A stretch of 64,000 bases of DNA, from contig NZ_CP033107.1 of NCBI RefSeq assembly GCF_003856975.1, positions 1,674,001 to 1,738,000 of the forward strand. Direction: 5' to 3'. The translations under genes were made by a program, and so were the position numbers. The notes below the pieces were generated by a model. It saw nothing but the letters and a program-made list of their open reading frames with translations, searched no databases and had not been told where the DNA came from. This document shows, piece by piece, positions 8,167 to 16,681 of this stretch. Source of the DNA: Plantibacter sp. PA-3-X8. GTDB lineage: Bacteria > Actinomycetota > Actinomycetes > Actinomycetales > Microbacteriaceae. The first letter of the stretch is position 1; every line of letters starts with the position of its first letter.

Positions 8167-9633
8167 TCAGCCGATGGGCGTCATGGTGTACTTCGTGTAC
8201 AGGTACTCGTGGATGCCCTCGAGCCCGCCTTCGCGTCCGATACCCGACTGCTTGATGCCACCGAACGGTGCTGCGGCGTTCGAGATGACGCCGACGTTGA
8301 GGCCCATCATGCCGGTCTGCAGGCGGCCGATCATGCGCTGTCCGCGGGCGAGGTCGGTGGTGAACACGTAGGAGACGAGCCCGTACTCGGTGTCGTTCGC
8401 GAGCCGCACGGCCTCGTCCTCGTCGTCGAACGGCACGATCGCGAGGACCGGGCCGAAGATCTCCTCGCGAAGGATGTCGGACCCCGGCACGACGCCGGTG
8501 ACGACCGTCGGCTGGAAGAAGGTGCCCGGTCCGTCGACGGCCTCGCCGCCGGTGAGGACCTCGGCGCCGCGCTCGACGGCGTCGCCCACGAGGGTCTTCG
8601 CCTTCGTGACCGCGCGGTCGTCGATGAGCGGGCCGATCGTCACGCCGTCCTCGGTGCCACGACCGATGCGGAACGCGTTGACCTTGTCCGTGACGCGCTT
8701 CGCGAACTCGTCCGCGACGTCGCGGTGGACGATGAAGCGGTTCGCTGCGGTGCACGCCTGTCCGATGTTGCGGAACTTGGCGGCCATCGCGCCCTCCACG
8801 GCCTTGTCGAGGTCGGCGTCCTCGAACACGACGAACGGGGCGTTGCCGCCGAGCTCCATCGAGGTGCGGAGGACGTTCTTCGCGGACTGCTCGATGAGCT
8901 TCTGACCGACGGCCGTCGAGCCCGTGAAGCTCAGCTTGCGGAGCCGTGGGTCGGCGATGATCGGGCCGGACACTGCGGAGGAGCTGGAGGTGGTGATGAC
9001 GTTCACGACGCCGGCGGGGAGCCCGGCGTCCTCGAGCAGCTTCACGAAGTACAGGGTCGTGAGCGGCGTGAGCTCGGCGGGCTTGACGACGACCGTGCAG
9101 CCGGCGGCGAGCGCCGGGGCGATCTTGCGGGTCGCCATCGCGAGTGGGAAGTTCCACGGCGTGATGAGGAAGCACGGACCGACGGGGTGCTGCGAGACGG
9201 TCATCATGCCGGTGCCCTCGGGGTTCGACCCGTAGCGTCCGGAGATGCGAACGGCCTCCTCGGAGAACCAGCGGAGGAACTCACCACCGTAGGTGACCTC
9301 GCCGTTCGCCTCGGCGAGGGGCTTGCCCATCTCGAGCGTCATGAGGAGGGCGAACTCCTCGCGGCGCTCCTGGAGGAGGTCGAAGGCCTTCCGGAGGATG
9401 TTCGAGCGGGTGCGGGGAGCGGTCGCCGCCCACTCGTCCTGGGCGGCGACCGCGGCGTCGAGGGCCGCGGTGCCGTCGGCGACCGAGGCGTCGGCGATCG
9501 TCTTGATGACGTCGCCGGTGGACGGGTCGCTCACGTCGAGCGTCGCGCCCTCCGTCGCGTCGCGCCAGACGCCTCCGATGAACAGGCCGTTCGGGACCTT
9601 GGCGAGCAGATCGGTTTCACGTGCGTCGGTCAT
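8167..9633 (-). CDS. gabD: NAD(P)-dependent succinate-semialdehyde dehydrogenase
   Basis: A 488-residue aldehyde dehydrogenase that fits GabD along its whole length: the NAD-binding FSGSTAVG-type FTGSTAVGQKL loop, the catalytic glutamate in MELGGNAPFVVFEDADLD, and the catalytic cysteine in FRNIGQACTAANRF. It would oxidise succinate semialdehyde to succinate, feeding the TCA cycle. It lies directly downstream of the GABA transaminase on the same strand and has a strong AAGGAG site 8 nt before the ATG. No separate 4-aminobutanal dehydrogenase is in the window, so this enzyme may also take that aldehyde; that is a guess. Confidence 0.93.
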   Translation of the reverse strand: MTDARETDLLAKVPNGLFIGGVWRDATEGATLDVSDPSTGDVIKTIADASVADGTAALDAAVAAQDEWAATAPRTRSNILRKAFDLLQERREEFALLMTLEMGKPLAEANGEVTYGGEFLRWFSEEAVRISGRYGSNPEGTGMMTVSQHPVGPCFLITPWNFPLAMATRKIAPALAAGCTVVVKPAELTPLTTLYFVKLLEDAGLPAGVVNVITTSSSSAVSGPIIADPRLRKLSFTGSTAVGQKLIEQSAKNVLRTSMELGGNAPFVVFEDADLDKAVEGAMAAKFRNIGQACTAANRFIVHRDVADEFAKRVTDKVNAFRIGRGTEDGVTIGPLIDDRAVTKAKTLVGDAVERGAEVLTGGEAVDGPGTFFQPTVVTGVVPGSDILREEIFGPVLAIVPFDDEDEAVRLANDTEYGLVSYVFTTDLARGQRMIGRLQTGMMGLNVGVISNAAAPFGGIKQSGIGREGGLEGIHEYLYTKYTMTPIG

Positions 9634-9689
9634 GGGTGGAGCTCCTTGGTGGTGTCGGTGCTGTCGGTCACAGTGTTTCAGCGTGCATG

Positions 9690-9768
9690 CCCCTCGACAA
9701 GCTCGGGGACGACCACATCGGTCCCTGAGTCTGTCGAAGGGCGGCCCTTCGACAGGCTCAGGAACCGG
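9690..9768. repeat. Three head-tail repeat copies, two facing each other
   Basis: A variant plus copy (9690, CCCCTCGACAAGCTCGGGG), a minus copy (9719-9741) and a plus copy (9745-9768) with only three bases between the last two, giving a potential hairpin. The cluster ends 11 bp before the gabT stop codon and lies between gabT and gabD on the transcript. Confidence 0.8.
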
Positions 9769-9779
9769 CGGGCGGGGCG

Positions 9780-11144
9780 TCAGTTCGCGGCGAGCGCCTC
9801 GAGGACGACGTCGAGTCCTTCGTCGAGCAGCTCGAGGGGGATGGTCAGCGGCGGGAGGAAGCGGACCACGTTGCCGTAGGTGCCGCAGGTGAGGACGACG
9901 ACCCCGGCCTGGTGGGCGGCCTTCGCGACGCGTGCTGTGAGGGCGGCGTCGGGCTCGCCGGTGGCCGGGTCGACGAACTCGACCGCCATCATGGCGCCGC
10001 GCCCGCGGATGTCACCGATGCGGGGGTCGGAGGCCTGTGCCGCGGTGAAGCGGTCGACGATACGGGTTTCGATCGCCCGGGCCGAGGCTGCGAGGTCCTC
10101 CTCCTCGTACGCTTCGATCGCCGCAAGGGCAGCGACACAGGCGAGTGGGTTGCCGCCGTAGGTGCCGCCGAGGCCGCCGGCGTGCGGGGCGTCCATGATC
10201 TCCGCGCGTCCGGTGACGGCGGAGAGTGGCAGGCCGCCCGCGATGCCCTTGGCGGTGATGATGAGGTCGGGCACGATGTCGAAGTGCTCGGACGCGAACA
10301 TCGCACCTGTGCGGGCGAAGCCGGTCTGGACCTCGTCGGCGATGAAGACGACGTCGTTCGCGCGGGCCCAGTCGAGCAGGGCCGGCAGGAAGCCGTCCGC
10401 CGGGACGATGAAGCCGCCCTCGCCCTGGATGGGCTCGATGATGATCGCCGCGAGGTTGTCTGCGCCGATCTGCTTCTCGATCTGGGTGATCGCGCGCTGC
10501 GCCGCCTCGGCGCCGGTGAGCCCGCCGTCACGGAAGGGGTAGGACAATGGCGCGCGGTACACCTCGGAGGCGAAGGGGCCGAAGCCGCTCTTGTAGGGCA
10601 TGGACTTCGCGGTGAGGGCCATCGTCAGGTTCGTGCGGCCGTGGTACGCGTGGTCGAAGGCGACGACCGCCTGCTTCTTCGTGTGGCTGCGGGCGATCTT
10701 CACCGCGTTCTCGACCGCTTCGGCGCCCGAGTTGAACAGTGCCGTCCGCTTGGCGTGGTCGCCGGGGGTGAGGCGGTTGAGCGCCTCGGCGACCTCGACG
10801 TAGGAGTCGTAGGGGGTGATGGTGAAGCAGGTGTGGGTGAACTCCTGCAGCTGTCGGGTGACGGCCTCGACGACGCGCGGGTTGCTGTTGCCCACACCGG
10901 TCACGGCGATGCCGGACCCGAGGTCGATCAGGGAGTTGCCGTCGACGTCGACGAGGACGCCACCGCCCGCGCCGGCCGCGAACACCGGCATCGTGGTGCC
11001 GACGCCGGACGCGACCGCGGCGTGCTTCCGCGCCATGAGTTCCTCGGAGATCGGTCCGGGGATGGCGGTGACGAGGCGACGTTCCTGGGGGAGCGAGGGT
11101 CCGCCGAGGATGGAGGGCGCGGGGGCTGCGGTGCTGCTCGTCAT
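9780..11144 (-). CDS. gabT: 4-aminobutyrate--2-oxoglutarate transaminase
   Basis: A 454-residue class III aminotransferase that transfers the amino group of GABA to 2-oxoglutarate, yielding succinate semialdehyde and glutamate. Family landmarks are the VFAAGAGGGVLVDVDGN start of the fold, the AFDHAYHGRTNL segment, IADEVQTGFARTG and the PLP lysine in TAKGIAGGLPLSAV. I take the ATG at 11144: it has a GAAGGAG site 5 nt upstream and gives the usual GabT length, although the frame is open far upstream. It heads the minus-strand series gabT-gabD-amine oxidase-USP-permease and diverges from the PucR-type regulator. Confidence 0.94.
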   Translation of the reverse strand: MTSSTAAPAPSILGGPSLPQERRLVTAIPGPISEELMARKHAAVASGVGTTMPVFAAGAGGGVLVDVDGNSLIDLGSGIAVTGVGNSNPRVVEAVTRQLQEFTHTCFTITPYDSYVEVAEALNRLTPGDHAKRTALFNSGAEAVENAVKIARSHTKKQAVVAFDHAYHGRTNLTMALTAKSMPYKSGFGPFASEVYRAPLSYPFRDGGLTGAEAAQRAITQIEKQIGADNLAAIIIEPIQGEGGFIVPADGFLPALLDWARANDVVFIADEVQTGFARTGAMFASEHFDIVPDLIITAKGIAGGLPLSAVTGRAEIMDAPHAGGLGGTYGGNPLACVAALAAIEAYEEEDLAASARAIETRIVDRFTAAQASDPRIGDIRGRGAMMAVEFVDPATGEPDAALTARVAKAAHQAGVVVLTCGTYGNVVRFLPPLTIPLELLDEGLDVVLEALAAN

Positions 11145-11249
11145 CGGTACTCCTTCGGCTGCCGCGTCCGGCGGGAGCGCCGAGGTCGTCCGCGAGCAGT
11201 GCACCCAGGCTAGGTAGCGGTCCGCCTCGGGGCAGTCGACAGTCTGTCC

Positions 11250-11262
11250 ATGCCAGCGGCAT
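11250..11262. promoter_or_regulatory. Inverted repeat ATGCC-AGC-GGCAT, candidate regulator site
   Basis: A perfect 5-bp inverted repeat in the 156-bp gap between gabT and the PucR-type gene, just upstream of the latter's -35 box. A further GGCAT half-site lies at 11277-11281. The position suits an operator for the divergent pair, but the motif is short and the assignment is tentative. Confidence 0.4.
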
Positions 11263-11265
11263 CGG

Positions 11266-11294
11266 TTGGACGATTCGGCATCCATGCGTAGACT
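11266..11294 (+). promoter_or_regulatory. Promoter of the PucR-type gene (TTGGAC-17-TAGACT), leaderless
   Basis: A good -35 (TTGGAC, 11266-11271) and -10 (TAGACT, 11289-11294) with a 17-bp spacer. The ATG starts 6 nt after the -10, so transcription should begin at or next to the start codon. Confidence 0.7.
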
Positions 11295-11300
11295 CACGCC

Positions 11301-12896
11301 ATGGCGCCGACGCTGCAGGACCTCCTCGACCACCGCGCGCTCGGCCTCAAGCTCGTGGTGGCCGGGACCGAGGGTGCGCTCGACCGGCAGGTCGCCTGGG
11401 TGTCCGGGTCCGACCTGCCGGACCCCACGCCCTTCCTCCTCGCCGACCAGGTGCTGCTCACGACGGGCACGCAGTTCGGGACCGCGGTGTCGACGACGCA
11501 GGTCGAGGCGTACGTCGCCCGTCTCGCCGACGCCGGTGTCGCCGGACTGGGGTTCGGCACTGAGGTGATCACGGCCGGGACACCGCCGGAACTCGCCGAG
11601 GCCTGCGCGGCGCACGGGATGCCGCTCATCGAGGTCCCGTACCGCACGCCGTTCATCGCCGTCATCCGGTACGCGTCCGACCTCCTCACTGAGGCGGCGC
11701 GGGCGAGGGACGCCTGGGCCCTGGGCGCCCAGCGCGCCATCGCGTTCGCCGCGCTCCGCCCCGACGCGACGGCCGCCGTCGTCACCGAACTCGCGCGGTC
11801 GCTCGGTGCCTGGGTCGTGCTCTTCGACGCGCATGCGACCCCGGTGGCGATCGCGGGCGACGGGCCCACCGCCGGTCCCGAGACCGAGCGCCTCCTGGAG
11901 CGGGTGGCCGGCGAGGCCACCATGCTCCTCAGCCGCGGGCAGCGGTCGGGTGCGACGCTCGCGAGCCGCACCCGCACGGTCTCGCTCCAGACCCTCGGTC
12001 GGCGTGGGGACCTCCGGGGTGTCCTCGCCATCGCCGGGACCGACGGCCCCCTGGACGCCGCAGCCCAGAGCGTCGTCACCTCCGTCGTCGCCATCGCCGG
12101 GCTCACCCTCGAGCAGGGCGGCGCGCTCGGACGGGCTGGGCGCTCGCTGCGCACCGGCGTCTGGCAGCTGCTCCGCGCCGGACAGACCACCGCGGCGCGT
12201 GAGGTCGCCGAACAGCTCGGTACGCCGTTGCCGACCGGAGCGGTTCGCGTCGGCGTCTGCTCCGGGCCGACCGAAGCACGCGAGGCACTCCTCACCGAGC
12301 TGGAACGGGCCGAGACGCTCAGTCCAGGTTCGCTCTTCGTCGCCGAGCAGGACGGACGGCCCGTCCTCCTCCTCGCAGCGGCCGAAGGGGACAGCGGGAC
12401 GGACGTCGATCGGGCGGTCGAAGCGGTGATCGCGGCGGCACCCGCTCGGCGGCTCGGCCTCTCCCGAGCCGTCGCGCTCGCCGAACTGACGACGGGGATC
12501 GAGCAGGCGGTCTCCGCACACGAGCACGCCGTCTCCGCCGGCGAGGCCGTCGTGCGGTTCGGGGCGCTCGCCGCAGCGGGGATGGCAGGGTTGCTCGACC
12601 CCGTCCGCGCCGCCGCCGTGGCCGAGGAACTGCTCGAGCCCGTGCTCCGCGTCGACCGCGATGAGGGCTCCGACCTCGTGCCGAGCCTCCGCGGCTGGCT
12701 CGAGGCGAACGGTCAGTGGGAGCCCGCCGCGCGGCGACTCGGGATCCATCGACACACGCTCCGCAACCGCATCACCCGGGTCGAACAGGTGCTCGGGCGA
12801 CCCCTCGACACCTTCGCCGCTCGGGCCGAACTCTGGCTCGCGCTGGTCAGCCTGCCGGACGGCGATGCGTTGCGGTCCCACGCGGCCGTTCTGTAG
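11301..12896 (+). CDS. PucR-family transcriptional regulator
   Basis: A 531-residue regulator with the N-terminal PucR ligand domain (LQDLLDHRALGLKLVVAG, about residues 1-125), a GAF/GGDEF-like middle, and the PucR C-terminal helix-turn-helix (LRGWLEANGQWEPAARRLGIHRHTLRNRITRVEQVLG, about residues 460-500). PucR proteins control purine, amino acid, GABA or polyamine catabolism. Its divergent placement against gabT makes it the probable activator of the GABA/putrescine genes. The ATG at 11301 is supported by the adjacent leaderless promoter. Confidence 0.9.
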   Translation: MAPTLQDLLDHRALGLKLVVAGTEGALDRQVAWVSGSDLPDPTPFLLADQVLLTTGTQFGTAVSTTQVEAYVARLADAGVAGLGFGTEVITAGTPPELAEACAAHGMPLIEVPYRTPFIAVIRYASDLLTEAARARDAWALGAQRAIAFAALRPDATAAVVTELARSLGAWVVLFDAHATPVAIAGDGPTAGPETERLLERVAGEATMLLSRGQRSGATLASRTRTVSLQTLGRRGDLRGVLAIAGTDGPLDAAAQSVVTSVVAIAGLTLEQGGALGRAGRSLRTGVWQLLRAGQTTAAREVAEQLGTPLPTGAVRVGVCSGPTEAREALLTELERAETLSPGSLFVAEQDGRPVLLLAAAEGDSGTDVDRAVEAVIAAAPARRLGLSRAVALAELTTGIEQAVSAHEHAVSAGEAVVRFGALAAAGMAGLLDPVRAAAVAEELLEPVLRVDRDEGSDLVPSLRGWLEANGQWEPAARRLGIHRHTLRNRITRVEQVLGRPLDTFAARAELWLALVSLPDGDALRSHAAVL

Positions 12897-12950
12897 CCTC
12901 GACCGCACGGCGCGCGTGTGCTCCGTGGAACCACGAAGGGGGCAACGCGC

Positions 12951-15002
12951 ATGAGGATACGAACGGTGGTCGGCCGGGTGCCGGTCACGATCGCCCTGGT
13001 GCTGGTCGTCCTCGTCGTCGGGGTCGTCGGGCGTGGCCTCTGGGAGTCGACGACGGCGCAACCGTGGTGGGACGCGGTCGCCTACGGCTTGCCCGCCTTC
13101 GAGGCCGGGCGCTGGTGGACCCCCGTCACCGGGACGTTCCTCGTCGTGGAGCCCTGGGCCTACGTGTTCGCGGTGATCGGGTTCGCCTGGGTCGGACTGC
13201 TGGAGTGGTGGCGGGGATCGAAGGTGGCGCTCATCACCTTCGCCGCCGGTCAGCTCGTCGCCGTCCTCGCCACCGCCGGGTTCCTCTGGGCCGCAAGTCA
13301 GCTGCCCTGGCCGTGGGCGACGAGCCTCGCCGGGATGCTCGACGTCGGTCCGTCCGGCGGGACGATGGCGTGCTTCGCCGCGTGTGTGTCGCTCTTCGCC
13401 TCACCGTGGCGGCAGCGGGGCTGGATCATCGTCGCGTCCTACGCCGCGATCGGGGTCCTCTTCATCGGCTCGCTCGCGGACCTCGAGCACGCCTTCGCGG
13501 TGCTCTTCGTCCTCGCGGTGAACCGCTCCTTCCGCATCCAGCGGGCCAGCGTCCGCGAGCGCCGACTCCTCGCATTCACGACGAGCGTGGCCCTCGGCGT
13601 CGTCCAGATCGTCGCCCTGCTCGTGCCGACCAACGGCCCGTTCGGTCCGACCGCTCCGGCGGAGGGCCCGTGGCTCGACGTCGCGATCGACACGGTCGTG
13701 ATCATCCTGGTCGCCAACGGCCTGCGGCTCGGTCGCCGCTGGGCATGGGTGCTGAGTGTCGTCTGGGCGGTGCTCAACGTCCTGGTCGCGGTCCTGTACC
13801 TGGCGCTGTCTCCGTTGGACCCCGCCGAGCTCCCGATCGACTGGGGCGACACCGACGTGTTCCTGGCGACGTCCGTGCTCTGGCTCGCCTTCCTCGTCTA
13901 CCTCCTTGCGACCCGCAGCGCGTTCTCGTCCCACCGACGCCGGCAGCTCGGCGTCGGGCGGAAGCAGCAGCAGGACCTGCCGTCGGCGGACGACGCCCGC
14001 GCGCTCATCCGGACCGACGGCGGCGGCTCGCTCTCCTGGATGGCCACGTGGGACGGCATGGAGTACTTCCGCACCTCGGTGGGCCTCGTGCCCTACCAGA
14101 AGCACGCCGGCGTCGCGATCGTGCTGGCCGACCCGCTCGGCCCGCCGGAGCACCTCCGAGCGAGCGTCGAGGAGTTCGTCCAGGCGGCCGAGCGCGACTC
14201 CCTCATCCCGTGCTTCTTCAGTTCCAGCCAGGCGACGAAGGACGCGATGCCCGAGGGATGGCGCGACCTCATCATCGCCGACGACACGATCGTCGACCTC
14301 CCCGGTCTCGCGTTCACCGGCAAGGCCTGGTCGAACATCCGCACGGCGCTCAATAAGGCGGAGCGCGAGGGCATGGTCTTCCGCATGAGTACCTACGCCG
14401 CCGAGACGTGGGGCGTCCGGCAGCAGATCCGCGCCATCTCCGAGGGCTGGGTCGGCGACAAGGGTCTGCCGGAGATGCGGTTCACCCTCGGGACCCTGCA
14501 GGAGGCCGACGACCCCGAGGTCCGTCTGGCACTCGCGATCTCACCGGACGGCGACGTCGACGGCTTCCTCAGCTGGCTTCCGGTCTTCGGCCCCGACGGC
14601 GAGCACCGCGGGTGGACGCTCGACCTCATGCGGCGACGCGAAGAGGGCTTCGGTTCGGTCATGGAGTTCCTCATCGCCTCCTCGGCCAAGGTCTTCGCCG
14701 AGGAGGGCGCGCAGATCCTCTCGCTCTCGGGCGCGCCGCTCGCGCACCGGGTGGAGGACGACGAGGGGCGCATCGCGCACCTGCTGGGTCAGCTCAGCGG
14801 CATCCTGGAGCCGGTGTACGGCTTCTCGTCCCTCCACCGGTTCAAGCAGAAGTTCAACCCCCGATCGGAGCCGATCTACCTCCTGTACCGCGACGAGGGC
14901 GACCTCACGCGGATCGCCGCGGCGCTCACCCGCGCGTTCCTGCCGGACGCGACGCTCCGCCAGTTCGCCGGTGCCGGCATCGACATGCTCAAGCGCGACT
15001 GA
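12951..15002 (+). CDS. MprF-like membrane protein with phosphatidylglycerol aminoacyltransferase domain (DUF2156)
   Basis: The 683-residue protein has an N-terminal membrane half (about residues 1-330; six to eight helices with a rhomboid-like layout), then a C-terminal DUF2156/LPG-synthase domain (about 345-683). The latter shows the GNAT-type landmarks GGGSLSWMATWDG, TGKAWSNIRTALNKAEREG and the final YGFSSLHRFKQKFNP. MprF-type enzymes move lysine or alanine from aminoacyl-tRNA to phosphatidylglycerol, lowering surface charge and giving resistance to cationic peptides. The ATG at 12951 follows a GAAGGGGG site. The gene runs tail-to-tail (14 bp apart) with an AlaRS paralogue, which hints that alanyl-tRNA is the donor. 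Confidence 0.85.
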   Translation: MRIRTVVGRVPVTIALVLVVLVVGVVGRGLWESTTAQPWWDAVAYGLPAFEAGRWWTPVTGTFLVVEPWAYVFAVIGFAWVGLLEWWRGSKVALITFAAGQLVAVLATAGFLWAASQLPWPWATSLAGMLDVGPSGGTMACFAACVSLFASPWRQRGWIIVASYAAIGVLFIGSLADLEHAFAVLFVLAVNRSFRIQRASVRERRLLAFTTSVALGVVQIVALLVPTNGPFGPTAPAEGPWLDVAIDTVVIILVANGLRLGRRWAWVLSVVWAVLNVLVAVLYLALSPLDPAELPIDWGDTDVFLATSVLWLAFLVYLLATRSAFSSHRRRQLGVGRKQQQDLPSADDARALIRTDGGGSLSWMATWDGMEYFRTSVGLVPYQKHAGVAIVLADPLGPPEHLRASVEEFVQAAERDSLIPCFFSSSQATKDAMPEGWRDLIIADDTIVDLPGLAFTGKAWSNIRTALNKAEREGMVFRMSTYAAETWGVRQQIRAISEGWVGDKGLPEMRFTLGTLQEADDPEVRLALAISPDGDVDGFLSWLPVFGPDGEHRGWTLDLMRRREEGFGSVMEFLIASSAKVFAEEGAQILSLSGAPLAHRVEDDEGRIAHLLGQLSGILEPVYGFSSLHRFKQKFNPRSEPIYLLYRDEGDLTRIAAALTRAFLPDATLRQFAGAGIDMLKRD

Positions 15003-15016
15003 GCGGAGGCCGACCC

Positions 15017-16447
15017 TCAGGCGGTGTCGCCGCCCGGGAGGCCGGCGGCGCCGAGGTGCGTCGCCCCGCGGGACCGCGCACGCTGCTCCGCGAGCGCGGC
15101 GGCGAACTCCGCCTCCCAGTCGGAAGCGACCTCGATGCCGAGGCGCCCGGCCTCCTCGATGGTCAGCTCCTTCGGGAAGCCGTTCGTGTCCGACAGTCGG
15201 AACACGTCGTGTCCCGTCATGACCCGCCCGGCGTACCCCTGGACCATCTGGAGGCCTGCGCCCAGCGTGCGTCGGAACGACTGCTCCTCCTTGACGAGGA
15301 CGGCCACGACCTCGTCGCGGGCGGCGGCCACCTCCGGGTAGTCGTCGGCGTACAAGCCGGCGATGACGGGCACGATCTCGCCGAAGAAGTTCTCGTGGAG
15401 GTCGAGCGAGAGCGCGAGCCGGATCGCCCGTCGGAGCAGCCGCCGCATGACGTAGCCCTGCTCCTTGTTCGACGGACGCACGCCGTCCACCGCCAGGAAG
15501 GTCGCACCCCGCAGGTGGTCGGCGATGATGCGCATGGCGGCGGTCTCGTCCTCGTAGCGTTTCCCGGTCAGCTCCTGGAGTCGCTCGACGATGGGCCACA
15601 GGAGCGAGATGCGGAAGACGTCGTCGGAGTCGATCGACGCGGCGGCGATGCGCTCGAGGCCGCCGCCGAAGTCCACGTTGCGCCTGGCGAGCTCCTCGAA
15701 CGAGCCGTCCTCGCGTCGGCGGTACTGCATGAACACCTGGTTGCCGATCTCCATGAACCGTCCGCCGTCGCTCGCGGGATGCGCGAGGCCGTAGGACGGA
15801 TCCTGGAACTCGGGGCCGAAGTCGTAGAACACCTCGCTGTCGGGGCCGCACGGGTCGCCGATCGGTGTGCCCTCGAGTGACCCGCCGCGGGACCACCAGT
15901 TCTCGCCGCCGTCGTAGAAGAAGATCCGCTCTCCGGGCCGCACCCCGCGCGCGTCGCCGTCGGCCTGGGAGCCGATCTCCGCGATCCCGTTGGAGACCCC
16001 GCGTTCGGCGAACACGGACGCCCAGATCGACGCGGCCTCGTCGTCGCGTGGGATGCCGTTCGCGGGATCGCCGATGAAGCAGGTGACGGAGATCCGCTCC
16101 GGATCCAGCCCGACGATGTCGACCAGGAAGGTGAAGAACTGCCGGATCTGCGTCTCCTTGAAGTAGTCGCCGAGCGACCAGTTGCCGAGCATCTCGAAGA
16201 AGGTGGTGTGCCGGTTGTCGCCGACGTCCTCGATGTCCTGGGCCCGGACGCACGGCTGGCTGTCGGTCAGCCGCCGCCCGTCGGGGTGATCCTCACCGAG
16301 GAGGTATGGCAGGAGTGCCTGCATGCCACTGCCGTTGAACAGGGTGCTCGTGTCGCCCCGCGGGACGAGCGGTGCCCGTTTGATCAGCGCGTGGCCGTTC
16401 CGTTCGAGGAAGTCGAGGTAGGCGTTGCGGATCTCGTGGGCGTCCAT
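15017..16447 (-). CDS. Alanyl-tRNA synthetase paralogue lacking editing and C-Ala domains
   Basis: A 476-residue protein that matches only the first half of AlaRS (normally about 880 residues). Class II motifs are intact: motif 2 in TTFFEMLGNWSLGDYFKE, motif 3 in NVDFGGGLERIAA, and the tRNA-recognition segment IIADHLRGATFLAVDGVRPSN with MRRLLRRAIR. It ends after TNGFPKELTIEEAGRLGIE...AEQRARSRG, where the editing domain with its HxxxH and CxxxH zinc residues would begin. So it can probably form Ala-AMP and perhaps Ala-tRNA but cannot clear Ser or Gly errors. The housekeeping alaS must lie elsewhere. The ATG at 16447 starts exactly at the conserved MDAHEIRNAYLDFLE. Confidence 0.88.
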   Translation of the reverse strand: MDAHEIRNAYLDFLERNGHALIKRAPLVPRGDTSTLFNGSGMQALLPYLLGEDHPDGRRLTDSQPCVRAQDIEDVGDNRHTTFFEMLGNWSLGDYFKETQIRQFFTFLVDIVGLDPERISVTCFIGDPANGIPRDDEAASIWASVFAERGVSNGIAEIGSQADGDARGVRPGERIFFYDGGENWWSRGGSLEGTPIGDPCGPDSEVFYDFGPEFQDPSYGLAHPASDGGRFMEIGNQVFMQYRRREDGSFEELARRNVDFGGGLERIAAASIDSDDVFRISLLWPIVERLQELTGKRYEDETAAMRIIADHLRGATFLAVDGVRPSNKEQGYVMRRLLRRAIRLALSLDLHENFFGEIVPVIAGLYADDYPEVAAARDEVVAVLVKEEQSFRRTLGAGLQMVQGYAGRVMTGHDVFRLSDTNGFPKELTIEEAGRLGIEVASDWEAEFAAALAEQRARSRGATHLGAAGLPGGDTA

Positions 16448-16681
16448 GCCGACACGATTCCAGCTTTCGGGCCCGAGGGGAAGCCGGTCGGCGCGGCGAC
16501 CTGGGCCACTGCGATCTCGGGTCACCGGCCGTCGCGCCGCGAGGGGGTCTCGACGCCCCGATCGTCCTGGAATGCGGCCCCCGGCGAGCCGCTCGGACCA
16601 TACTGTACGAAATGCGGCCCCTCCAAGCGGCCCGCGGGCCGACACGGAGCCCGGAGACGACGAAGGATGTTTGGTGAGGCG

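Noticed and set aside
6394..9879. A 1,161-codon open frame on the plus strand across the amine oxidase and gabD genes
   Set aside because: It is antisense to two well-supported genes, its translation is Arg/Gly/Val/Asp-rich with no domain, and such frames are expected opposite high-GC genes.
15017..16447. The short AlaRS as a frameshifted or truncated housekeeping alaS
   Set aside because: The sequence beyond the stop codon is the convergent MprF-like gene, not a remnant of editing or C-Ala domains, and the reading frame is clean with a proper stop.
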